Below, piece after piece: positions 54,949-62,435 of a stretch of DNA of 64,000 bases; position 1 is the first letter of the stretch; each line of letters begins with the position of its first letter. The position numbers and the translations under genes were made by a program. The stretch is from an uncultured Prevotellaceae bacterium (GTDB lineage: Bacteria; Bacteroidota; Bacteroidia; Bacteroidales; Bacteroidaceae), in assembly GCA_900318115.1 (NCBI GenBank), contig ONJJ01000003.1:1-64000 (forward strand), in the 5' to 3' direction. The notes beneath the pieces are model-generated. The model saw only the letters and a program-made list of their open reading frames with translations. It searched no databases and was not told where the DNA came from.

Positions 54949-55773
54949 ATGAGTAAACGTAAAGATGAACAACTGGAATCTATCCTCGACTTGAATTCTT
55001 CGAATGTATGGGATGTCGATGCTGAGGAGATTGCCCAACTATGGGAAAAGGAAACCAAGGAAGAGAGTTTCCTTCCCTACGAAGATAAACTCCTGAACGT
55101 CATTCGTCTGGCGTATGAGGTGGTGCATTTTAATCCGGAAGATGAACGTGAGGTCGCTAAATATCCCACTGATGTGTGGGCTATATTCTCGCGAATGGAT
55201 CCTCGGAAAGGAAACGTAGCCATTCGGCGCCGCACGATATCACGTCTGAACGACCTCAGCTACGAAAATGTGCGCCACATCACGGCTGCCACCCTGTTGG
55301 ATCTTATCGACCGCAACTTCGGCGGAGGGTGGGATAGTATTCCTCTCTCTATCAAGGATATCATCGAAAGTGGCTTCGAAGTGACGACAACGACCCTGCC
55401 GGCATCACGCATACACGCTCCGGGCGGCACCTTGGAGAAGAAAGTGGAGGACGGATTCGAGGTTCTCGAAGTTCCCAAGGGGACCTGGATTGAGGCCATC
55501 TTTGCCAAGAAGAAAGCTCCCGCTACCAAGCTGCGTTTCTTCAACGAGAACGAATACGACGAGGATGGCAACCGAATACGTCGCCACAGTGATGACGATG
55601 ATGAGGAGGACTACGACGAACTCGATGACCGCGACGACGAAGAGGAAGAGGAGGAGGAGATGGAGATGGAACCCTCGGAGAACGACGAGACATTCTACTC
55701 CAGCTTCGCTCCCGAGGCCGATGTGAAGGTCGATGATGACGATGACACGGCCGGCCTCTCAGTTCTTGAATAA
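54949..55773 (+). CDS. unknown protein with long acidic C-terminal tail
   Basis: 274 residues from the ATG at 54949 (MSKRKDEQLESILDLNSSNV); the frame continues upstream into the second tRNA, so the earlier Met is rejected. Residues 1-195 look like a soluble globular domain (YEDKLLNVIRLAYEVVHFNP, YENVRHITAATLLDLIDRNF). Residues 205-265 are strongly acidic (SDDDDEEDYDEL, long Glu runs). I do not recognise a family; acidic tails of this kind occur on transcription and chromatin-like factors, but this is only analogy. The symporter gene follows after six bases. Confidence 0.75.
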   Translation: MSKRKDEQLESILDLNSSNVWDVDAEEIAQLWEKETKEESFLPYEDKLLNVIRLAYEVVHFNPEDEREVAKYPTDVWAIFSRMDPRKGNVAIRRRTISRLNDLSYENVRHITAATLLDLIDRNFGGGWDSIPLSIKDIIESGFEVTTTTLPASRIHAPGGTLEKKVEDGFEVLEVPKGTWIEAIFAKKKAPATKLRFFNENEYDEDGNRIRRHSDDDDEEDYDELDDRDDEEEEEEEMEMEPSENDETFYSSFAPEADVKVDDDDDTAGLSVLE

Positions 55774-55779
55774 GAGCCG

Positions 55780-57231
55780 ATGAATGCGATGTTGTTTCTG
55801 CTCGTAGCTGTAGCCTACTTTCTCGTCCTGTTGGGCGTTTCGCGACTTACGGCTGGTCGGGCAACTAACGATACTTTCTACAGAGGAGAGCGACGGTCCC
55901 CGTGGTGGGCTGTCGCTTTCGGTATGTTGGGGGCTTCATTGAGCGGAGTCACCTTCGTCAGCGTGCCTGGAATGGTACGTACTTCAGATATGACCTATCT
56001 GCAGATGTGTCTGGGCTTCATTCCCGGTTATCTGATGGTGGCCTTCGTGCTGCTGCCCGTTTACTACCGCCTTGGACTCACCACCATCTACGGCTACCTC
56101 CGTCGCCGCTTCGGTCCTACGAGTTTCCGTACAGGAGCCTCATTCTTCCTGATTTCGAAATTGCTTGGGGCGGCCGTGCGATTGTACCTTGTATGCCTGA
56201 TTCTCCAGCGCGTGGTACTCGATGCGCTGGGGTGGCCCTTCTGGGCTTCGGCTGTTGTCATCCTGCTGCTCATCTGGCTCTACAGCCGCCGCGGGGGTAT
56301 CGCCACGCTGGTGTGGACGGATTGCCTGCAGACACTGGTGCTGCTGGTGGCTTTGGTACTCATCATCCACTCACTTCTCTCGGCAGGAGGGTGGGGGATA
56401 GGCGATGCCGTGCGCATCATTCGTGAGAGTCCCATGAGCCGTGTCTTCGAGTTTCAAGACTGGTCTTCGCGCCAGTATTTCTGGAAGCAGTTCCTCAGCG
56501 GAGCATTCATCGTGGTTGTCATGACAGGGCTCGATCAGGACATGATGCAGAAGAACCTCACTTGCCGCACGCTCCCTGATGCGCAGAAGAATATGGTAGT
56601 CAATGGCTTGCTCTACGTTCCTGTAAACCTGCTGTTTCTCTCTCTGGGTGTGCTGATGTACGTCTTCGCTCAGCACCACAACCTCACGCTTCCACCATCC
56701 GGCGACGAGGTGATGCCGTTTCTTTGCGCGGGAGGCTATCTGGGTCAGTCAGCATTGCTTTGTTTCACTTTGGGCATAGCTGCTGCCGCGTTCTCCAGTG
56801 CCGACAGCGCACTCACCGCACTGACCACCAGCGTCTGCGTGGACTTGATGGAACGACCAGACGACGAACGCCTGCGCCGCCGTATGCACATCATAGTGAC
56901 CTTAGTCGTGCTTGCCTGCATCCTTGCTTTCCGTGCCCTGAACAGCACCAGCGTCATCGATGCGGTTTACGTCATCGCCTCCTACACCTACGGTCCTCTG
57001 CTCGGCCTCTTTGCCTTTGGGTTGTTCGTTCCTTCACGTGTGCGTCCGTGCGAACCATTAATTCCATATATATGTGTGGCATCCCCTATGGTGTGCTATG
57101 CACTCTCGCAGTTGGCCGTTTCGGTGTGGAATTACCACTTTGGCTACGAGCTTTTGCTGCTGAATGGTGCATTAACAGCCCTCGGAATGGCGTTGAGCGC
57201 GTTTTTCTTTGTTAAAAAGAACAAAGTTTGA
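55780..57231 (+). CDS. sodium:solute symporter family protein
   Basis: 483 residues with about 13 membrane helices. The sodium:solute symporter (SSS) pattern is clear: FYRGERRSPWWAVAFGMLGA and SLSGVTFVSVPGMV near the start, TGLDQDMMQKNLTCRT in the middle and AAAFSSADSALTALTTSVCV with the Ser-rich Na+ site. It couples Na+ flow to uptake of an organic solute such as a sugar, sialic acid or amino acid; the substrate cannot be named. It starts six bases after the acidic-tail protein. Confidence 0.9.
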   Translation: MNAMLFLLVAVAYFLVLLGVSRLTAGRATNDTFYRGERRSPWWAVAFGMLGASLSGVTFVSVPGMVRTSDMTYLQMCLGFIPGYLMVAFVLLPVYYRLGLTTIYGYLRRRFGPTSFRTGASFFLISKLLGAAVRLYLVCLILQRVVLDALGWPFWASAVVILLLIWLYSRRGGIATLVWTDCLQTLVLLVALVLIIHSLLSAGGWGIGDAVRIIRESPMSRVFEFQDWSSRQYFWKQFLSGAFIVVVMTGLDQDMMQKNLTCRTLPDAQKNMVVNGLLYVPVNLLFLSLGVLMYVFAQHHNLTLPPSGDEVMPFLCAGGYLGQSALLCFTLGIAAAAFSSADSALTALTTSVCVDLMERPDDERLRRRMHIIVTLVVLACILAFRALNSTSVIDAVYVIASYTYGPLLGLFAFGLFVPSRVRPCEPLIPYICVASPMVCYALSQLAVSVWNYHFGYELLLLNGALTALGMALSAFFFVKKNKV

Positions 57232-57242
57232 TGATTTCTTTG

Positions 57243-57250
57243 TAATTTTG
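57243..57250 (+). promoter_or_regulatory. -7 box giving a possible leaderless map mRNA
   Basis: TAATTTTG then CGGCC and the ATG of map at 57256. The start codon begins six bases after the box. It lies just behind the symporter stop. Confidence 0.6.
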
Positions 57251-57255
57251 CGGCC

Positions 57256-58116
57256 ATGAAAAAGAAAAAGAACCGCTGGATCATCCCGGAAGGACATGAA
57301 TTAACCGAGATGGATCGTATCATCATCGAGGCTCAGGAGCGGGGCAAGAAGGTGCCCACCCGAGCGCTCATTAAGACACCAGAACAAATCGAGGGTATTC
57401 GTCAGGCAGGTGTTGTCAATACAGGTATCCTCGATATGCTGACCGACCGTATCCGACCCGGAATTTGCACTCAGGACATTGACGACTGGGTGGCAGAGTA
57501 CACCGAGTCGCACGGTGCAACGTCCGCCTGTCTCGGCTACGAAGGTTTCCCGCGTTCGTGCTGCACGAGTGTAAATGAAGTCGTGTGCCACGGAATTCCC
57601 AACGAGTGGGAGGTCTTGGAAGAGGGCGACATCATCAACGTCGATTGCACCACCATCCTCGATGGCTATTTCGCTGATGCTTCGCGTATGTACGTCGTGG
57701 GCGGCAAGACCACGAAGAAGAAACAGAAGCTGGTGGACGTTGCCTGGGAGTGCCTGAAGATAGGTCAGGAGGTATGCTCCAAGCCATACGTTTACGTTGG
57801 CGATATCGGCAATGCCATCCAGAAGCACGCTCACGCCAACGGCTTCTCCGTCGTGCGCGACCTGGCCGGACATGGTGTGGGCCTTGAGTTCCACGAAGAG
57901 CCTGACATCGACCACTATGGCCGCAAGGGCACGGGAATGCTGCTTGTCCCGGGAATGGTCTTCACCATCGAGCCGATGATCAATATGGGCACTTATGAGG
58001 TGTTCTGCGACGAGGAGGACGGATGGACCATAGTCACCGAGGACGAACTCCCCAGCGCACAATGGGAACATACCTTCGTGATGACGGAGCATGGAGTGGA
58101 AGTTTTAACACACTAA
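57256..58116 (+). CDS. map: type I methionine aminopeptidase
   Basis: 286 residues. The metal ligands of the pita-bread fold are present: two Asp in INVDCTTILDGYFADASRM, His in GHGVGLEFHEEP, Glu in MVFTIEPMI and Glu in WEHTFVMTEHGVEVL. A 40-residue basic N-terminal extension precedes the catalytic domain (KTPEQIEGIRQAGVVNTGIL). The enzyme removes N-terminal Met from new proteins and is normally essential. It starts 24 bases after the symporter stop; tsaD follows after five bases. Confidence 0.95.
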   Translation: MKKKKNRWIIPEGHELTEMDRIIIEAQERGKKVPTRALIKTPEQIEGIRQAGVVNTGILDMLTDRIRPGICTQDIDDWVAEYTESHGATSACLGYEGFPRSCCTSVNEVVCHGIPNEWEVLEEGDIINVDCTTILDGYFADASRMYVVGGKTTKKKQKLVDVAWECLKIGQEVCSKPYVYVGDIGNAIQKHAHANGFSVVRDLAGHGVGLEFHEEPDIDHYGRKGTGMLLVPGMVFTIEPMINMGTYEVFCDEEDGWTIVTEDELPSAQWEHTFVMTEHGVEVLTH

Positions 58117-58121
58117 GAACA

Positions 58122-59150
58122 ATGGAAAACAAACCAATAATTATACTCGGAATCGAAAGTAGTTGTGACGACACCAGCGCAGCCGTACTGCGCAATGGCG
58201 TGCTCCTCTCCAACGTCACCGCTTCGCAAGCCGTTCATGAGGCCTACGGCGGTGTGGTGCCCGAACTGGCATCACGCGCGCACCAGCAGAACATCGTACC
58301 CGTGGTCGATCAGGCACTGAAACGGGCAGGTATCACGAAGGATGAACTCTCTGCCATCGCTTTCACACGAGGCCCCGGCCTGATGGGGTCACTGCTTGTG
58401 GGTGTCAGCTTTGCCAAAGGGCTGGCAGCCTCCCTTGGCGTACCTATGATTGATGTCAACCATCTCCAAGGGCACGTTCTGGCACATTTCATTCGGGAGG
58501 ATGAAACCTCGGACACGCAGCCTCCCTTTCCCTTCCTCTGCCTGCTCGTCAGCGGCGGCAACTCGCAAATCGTGCTTGTCAAAGCATACAATGACATGCA
58601 AATCATCGGCCAAACAATCGACGACGCCGCCGGCGAAGCCATAGACAAGTGCTCCAAGGTCATGGGCCTCCGCTACCCCGGAGGACCCATCATCGACCGT
58701 CTGGCACGCCAGGGAAACCCCGAGGCCTTCCAATTCGCCAAGCCCGCTATCGAGGGCTACAACTACAGCTTCAGTGGCCTCAAGACCTCCTTTCTCTACA
58801 ACTTGCGCGACTGGCTGAAAGAAGACCCCGACTTCATCGAGCACCACAAGTGTGACCTCGCGGCATCGTTAGAGAAGACCATTGTCGATATCCTGATGAA
58901 CAAACTCCGTCGTGCAGCCAAGGACTTGAAGATTAAGCACGTAGCCGTAGCCGGAGGTGTCAGCGCCAATACAGGTCTCCGCGAGGCGTTCCGCGACCAC
59001 GCCCGCCGCTACGGATGGACCATTTACATCCCAAAATTCAGCTATACCACCGACAACGCCGCCATGATTGCCATCGTCGGGCACTTCAAATATCTCGACA
59101 AGGACTTTTGTCCCATGGAAGCACCTGCCTATAGCCGAGTGGCCATCTGA
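58122..59150 (+). CDS. tsaD: tRNA t6A-modification protein TsaD
   Basis: 342 residues from the ATG at 58122 (MENKPIIILGIESSCDDTSA); an earlier frame start lies inside map and is rejected. The ASKHA-type fold shows the iron-binding HxxxH motif in HLQGHVLAHF, ATP-binding LVSGGNSQIV and DDAAGEAIDKCSKVMGLRYP, and the C-terminal AVAGGVSANTGLR and DNAAMIAIVG. With TsaB, TsaE and TsaC it makes N6-threonylcarbamoyladenosine at A37 of ANN-reading tRNAs. It is translated with map. Confidence 0.95.
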   Translation: MENKPIIILGIESSCDDTSAAVLRNGVLLSNVTASQAVHEAYGGVVPELASRAHQQNIVPVVDQALKRAGITKDELSAIAFTRGPGLMGSLLVGVSFAKGLAASLGVPMIDVNHLQGHVLAHFIREDETSDTQPPFPFLCLLVSGGNSQIVLVKAYNDMQIIGQTIDDAAGEAIDKCSKVMGLRYPGGPIIDRLARQGNPEAFQFAKPAIEGYNYSFSGLKTSFLYNLRDWLKEDPDFIEHHKCDLAASLEKTIVDILMNKLRRAAKDLKIKHVAVAGGVSANTGLREAFRDHARRYGWTIYIPKFSYTTDNAAMIAIVGHFKYLDKDFCPMEAPAYSRVAI

Positions 59151-59234
59151 TAAGGCGGGTTCTACAAAATCCATAAAGAATTTGATCATTGATAGAGCAC
59201 ACCATAAATCTTTAAATCAATAAATATCGTAGTT

Positions 59235-59738
59235 GTGAGTATTCAAGTTAAAGTTCTATCTCGCGAAATAAGCGAATACCTCTGGCGGGCAGGCAAGACC
59301 GTCTCTACCGCAGAAAGCTGCACAGCGGGCCTCGTGGCAGCGGCCATCGCAGCCCTCCCTGGTGCCAGCACCTACTTCAAAGGTGGTGTCGTCACCTATA
59401 CAAACGAACTCAAGACCCAATTGCTGGGTGTCACGGAAGAACTCCTAGCCGAGAAAGGAGCCGTCAGCAAGGAGTGTGTCAACGCTATGGTTGCTGGAGC
59501 GATCGAACGACTTGGCACCGATTATGCTGTTGCTGTCACCGGATACGCCGGCCCCGGAGGAGGTCCCGAGGCTCCCGTGGGTACGATTTTTGTCGCGGCA
59601 GGCAATGCCGAGGAGATTATTGTGCGTGAACTAACGGGCGACGATGGACGCGAGGAAAATGTGGCTCGAGCAAGCCTTAATGCGCTGCAAATATTGCTCG
59701 AAAAACTGAAAAATGACTTCCCCTTGACTGAAGAATGA
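59235..59738 (+). CDS. pncC: CinA C-terminal-type nicotinamide-nucleotide amidase
   Basis: 167 residues, only the amidohydrolase domain of CinA, without the N-terminal MoeA-like part. The start is a GTG at 59235. Family motifs are STAESCTAGLVAAAIAALPG with the catalytic Ser, YFKGGVVTYTNELKTQLLGV and AVTGYAGPGGG. PncC-type enzymes deamidate nicotinamide mononucleotide to nicotinate mononucleotide for NAD recycling. It lies 84 bases behind tsaD and before the ribosomal-protein promoter. Confidence 0.88.
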   Translation: MSIQVKVLSREISEYLWRAGKTVSTAESCTAGLVAAAIAALPGASTYFKGGVVTYTNELKTQLLGVTEELLAEKGAVSKECVNAMVAGAIERLGTDYAVAVTGYAGPGGGPEAPVGTIFVAAGNAEEIIVRELTGDDGREENVARASLNALQILLEKLKNDFPLTEE

Positions 59739-59756
59739 AAAAAATGGCACAAAAAG

Positions 59757-59788
59757 CTTGGAGATTCCGAAGAAAAGCTGTACCTTTG
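59757..59788 (+). promoter_or_regulatory. promoter of rpmB-rpmG-DUF4295
   Basis: CTTG at 59757-59760, a 20-base spacer and TACCTTTG at 59781-59788. The leader to the L28 ATG is about 45 bases. Confidence 0.7.
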
Positions 59789-59839
59789 CGCCCTGTTTGG
59801 AAGAAGTAATTCTTGAAAGTTACAAAAGGAAAGATCGAA

Positions 59840-60076
59840 ATGTCTAAGATTTGTCAAATCACCGGAAAGAAAGCGATGCACGGTAACAACGTGTCGCACT
59901 CTAAGCGCCGCACAAAGCGTGTCTTCGACGTGAACCTCTTCACTAAGAAGTTCTACTGGGTCGAGGAGGACTGCTGGATCAGCCTCAACATCTCCGCCGC
60001 TGGCCTGCGCTTGATTAACAAGATTGGTCTCGATGCTGCTATCAAGCAAGCTGCCGAGAAGGGTTACCTACAGTAA
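59840..60076 (+). CDS. rpmB: 50S ribosomal protein L28
   Basis: 78 residues from the ATG at 59840 ([20 protein letters not shown]), the normal L28 length and start; nine upstream codons of the frame belong to the leader. [16 protein letters not shown] and [20 protein letters not shown] are typical. It is the first gene of the L28-L33-DUF4295 operon. Confidence 0.97.
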   Translation: MSKICQITGKKAMHGNNVSHSKRRTKRVFDVNLFTKKFYWVEEDCWISLNISAAGLRLINKIGLDAAIKQAAEKGYLQ

Positions 60077-60120
60077 TCGCCAGTCGAACGGTTTAACCCC
60101 ATTAAAACTGAGAAAGCAAC

Positions 60121-60309
60121 ATGGCAAAGAAAGCTAAAGGCAACAGAGTACAGGTGATTCTCGAATGCACTGAAATGAAGGAGAGCGGCCTCCCCGGCAC
60201 CTCCCGCTACATCACCACGAAGAACAGAAAGAACACCCCCGAGCGCCTCGAGTTGAAGAAGTACAATCCGATTCTCAAGCGCATGACGGTTCACAAGGAA
60301 ATCAAATAA
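60121..60309 (+). CDS. rpmG: 50S ribosomal protein L33
   Basis: 62 residues, starting [20 protein letters not shown]. The zinc cysteines of the C+ form are absent (only one Cys), so it is the C- type of L33. [20 protein letters not shown] is the conserved core. It lies between L28 and DUF4295. Confidence 0.97.
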   Translation: MAKKAKGNRVQVILECTEMKESGLPGTSRYITTKNRKNTPERLELKKYNPILKRMTVHKEIK

Positions 60310-60321
60310 AACTGAAGCACA

Positions 60322-60477
60322 ATGGCAAAAAAAACAGTCGCAACCCTGCAAACGGGTAAGACCGATGGCCGCAGCTACTCCAAGGTCATCCGGATGGTGA
60401 AGTCCGAAAAGGGCTCTTACACCTTCGATGAGCGTATGGTTCCCAACGAGGCCGTCCAGGACTTCTTCAAGAACTAA
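60322..60477 (+). CDS. DUF4295-family small protein
   Basis: 51 residues (MAKKTVATLQTGKTDGRSYS, ending AVQDFFKN), 12 bases after L33. DUF4295 proteins occupy this place in nearly all Bacteroidetes and are thought to be ribosome-associated because of this linkage; the function is not shown. The size and basic start fit a small ribosomal-type protein. Confidence 0.92.
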   Translation: MAKKTVATLQTGKTDGRSYSKVIRMVKSEKGSYTFDERMVPNEAVQDFFKN

Positions 60478-60539
60478 GTTCTGAGCAAGTTCTTTCCAAA
60501 AACAAGAATTACAAACGCACACATTTCACATCACAATGG

Positions 60540-60580
60540 CTCCCCAGCGCTCTCACGAAAGGGCACTGGGGAGTTTTTTT
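60540..60580 (+). terminator. rho-independent terminator of the L28-L33 operon
   Basis: CTCCCCAG (60540-60547) pairs with CTGGGGAG (60566-60573) with inner GC pairing, followed by seven T. It cuts the operon off from ftsY. Confidence 0.9.
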
Positions 60581-60742
60581 ATGGACGTGTGCGCACACAC
60601 CTGAGGTGGGAATTTCTTAGTCGAACGCGTCCAAAACCGCCGGTTCCATCGGAGATTTTACAGACAGAATCGCAGCGCCTCTCATTCAGCCCCCCCCCTG
60701 AAACAAGCCGGCAACGTTCAGAAAGAAAACACTGTCAAAAGC

Positions 60743-60907
60743 AGTCATTAGTCATTAGTCATTAGTCATTAAGGAATCTGAAAAGGGATTATTTAGTATA
60801 AAGTATATATAATATAATATATTATATATACTTTGAGCACTATTTGAGGAAACCCGAAAAGCTAAATGACTAATGACTAATGACTAAATGACTAATGACT
60901 AAATGAC
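60743..60907. repeat. inverted heptamer arrays around an AT palindrome
   Basis: Four exact AGTCATT copies at 60743-60770 face about six AATGACT copies at 60865-60907. Between them lies a perfect palindrome at 60800-60834: AAAGTATATATAATAT, loop AAT, and its reverse complement. The whole could fold into one long nested hairpin of about 165 bases. It sits in the gap of some 890 bases between DUF4295 and ftsY. Confidence 0.85.
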
Positions 60908-60999
60908 ACTCTTTGACACATTTGACTTCCTCGGAAGAAAAAATGTGCTGCCAAGCAAAAAAATGACCTTGTTATTCGTAGACCGCAATGTAAATGTTG

Positions 61000-61007
61000 T
61001 ATCTTTG
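61000..61007 (+). promoter_or_regulatory. orphan -7 box in the DUF4295-ftsY gap
   Basis: TATCTTTG followed by CAG matches the -7 consensus, but no plausible gene follows before the separate ftsY promoter at 61313-61344. A small RNA starting near 61012 is conceivable. Confidence 0.4.
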
Positions 61008-61073
61008 CAGCGCGAAAAGGAAGAAAGAGGAGAATCGCCCCCCGCAGCCCCCTAAAACTAGTTTCTCGCAAAT

Positions 61074-61144
61074 CAAGCTACTACTCCCTCGCTGCTCAAA
61101 CTACTACTTCAACGGCCGTCAAACTACTACTTCCCCGCACCGCT
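61074..61144 (+). repeat. three imperfect 23-bp tandem repeats
   Basis: CAAGCTACTACTCC at 61074, CAAACTACTACTTC at 61097 and CAAACTACTACTTC at 61120, each followed by a variable end; period 23 and 23, with a degenerate fourth start (CAAGCG) at 61145. The remaining gap sequence is C-rich with no gene. Confidence 0.65.
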
Positions 61145-61312
61145 CAAGCGCAACAACGCTCGAGATACAACATCCGCCCGCCTCCAGGTCACCTACCAAT
61201 CCCCACCCCCTCAACATAAAGTCCGACTTATATCCAACTCCCCCCCTGAACCTGCAAGAAATGTTAACATGCTTAAATCCGTCTTAATCCTCCCTTAATC
61301 TATGATTAAAAA

Positions 61313-61344
61313 TTTGGCGGTTTAGCAGAAAAGCAGTACCTTTG
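61313..61344 (+). promoter_or_regulatory. promoter of ftsY
   Basis: TTTG at 61313-61316, a 20-base spacer and TACCTTTG at 61337-61344, giving a short leader of under 20 bases. Confidence 0.75.
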
Positions 61345-61366
61345 CGGTCGCAAAAATGAAATGACT

Positions 61367-62332
61367 ATGGGATTCTTCAACTTCTTCTCCCGCAACAAGG
61401 AGCAACAGAAAGAGACGCTTGACCGCGGTCTCGAAAAAACCAAGGAGAGTTTCTTCGGTAAGCTTGCTCGTGCCGTGGCCGGCAAGAGCAAGGTGGACGA
61501 CGACGTTCTCGACGACCTCGAGGAAGTGCTTGTCACATCCGATGTAGGTGTGGATACTACGCTCAACATCATCCATCGTATAGAGGAACGCGTGGCGCGC
61601 GACAAGTATGTTAGCACCAGCGAGCTACAGGGAATTCTCCGCGACGAGATTGCCGCTCTCCTCACGGAAAACAACAGCGGCGACATCGAAGGCTACCAGA
61701 TACCCGAGGGCAAGCGACCTTATGTCATCATGGTCGTAGGCGTCAACGGAGTAGGCAAGACCACCACCATAGGCAAACTCGCCTGGCAGTTCAAGCAGGC
61801 AGGATTGAAGGTGATGCTCGGCGCTGCCGACACCTTTCGCGCCGCAGCCGTGGAACAGATTGTCATCTGGGGAGAGCGTGTGGGAGTACCCGTCGTGAAA
61901 CAGCAGATGGGTAGCGACCCCGCCAGCGTGGCCTTCGACACCCTCAGTAGCGCCGTGGCCAACGATGTGGATGTCGTGCTCATCGACACCGCTGGGCGAC
62001 TCCACAACAAGAAAGGTCTCATGGACGAACTCTCAAAGATCAAGCGCGTCATGCAGAAGGTGGTCCCCGATGCTCCCCACGACGTCATGCTCGTACTCGA
62101 CGGCAGCACTGGTCAGAACGCGTTTGAGCAGGCCAAACAGTTCACGGCAGCCACCGACGTCACTTCCATGGCCATCACCAAACTCGATGGAACAGCCAAG
62201 GGTGGGGTAGTGCTCGGAATTTCTGACCAGTTCAAGATTCCCGTCCGCTACATCGGACTCGGAGAAGGAATGGAAGACCTTCAGCCCTTCAACCGCCGCG
62301 ACTTTGTCGATAGTCTCTTCGGTAACAAGTAA
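61367..62332 (+). CDS. ftsY: signal recognition particle receptor FtsY
   Basis: 321 residues from MGFFNFFSRNKEQQKETLDR (ATG at 61367; an ATG two codons earlier is possible). The N domain is followed by the G domain: G1 GVNGVGKTTTIGKLAW, DTFRAAAVEQ, G3 IDTAGRLHNKKGLM, G4 TKLDGTAKGG and the closing YIGLGEGMEDLQPF. It receives SRP-ribosome complexes at the membrane. In most Bacteroidetes it follows DUF4295 closely; here the gap is about 890 bases and repeat-filled. Confidence 0.96.
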   Translation: MGFFNFFSRNKEQQKETLDRGLEKTKESFFGKLARAVAGKSKVDDDVLDDLEEVLVTSDVGVDTTLNIIHRIEERVARDKYVSTSELQGILRDEIAALLTENNSGDIEGYQIPEGKRPYVIMVVGVNGVGKTTTIGKLAWQFKQAGLKVMLGAADTFRAAAVEQIVIWGERVGVPVVKQQMGSDPASVAFDTLSSAVANDVDVVLIDTAGRLHNKKGLMDELSKIKRVMQKVVPDAPHDVMLVLDGSTGQNAFEQAKQFTAATDVTSMAITKLDGTAKGGVVLGISDQFKIPVRYIGLGEGMEDLQPFNRRDFVDSLFGNK

Positions 62333-62435
62333 CATCTCTGCAAGGACTTCTTCAGAAGTTATATCAGTAAAGTTCCCTCCTCAACCAGAACATTCAAAAG
62401 ATTCCTCCTCCAAAAGGATTTCTCTACTGAAAGTG

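Noticed and set aside
60994-61287. 97-codon frame in the DUF4295-ftsY gap
   Set aside because: Its ATG lies before the orphan -7 box, and the Pro/Ser/Thr-rich product reflects the C-rich repeats. No family resemblance.
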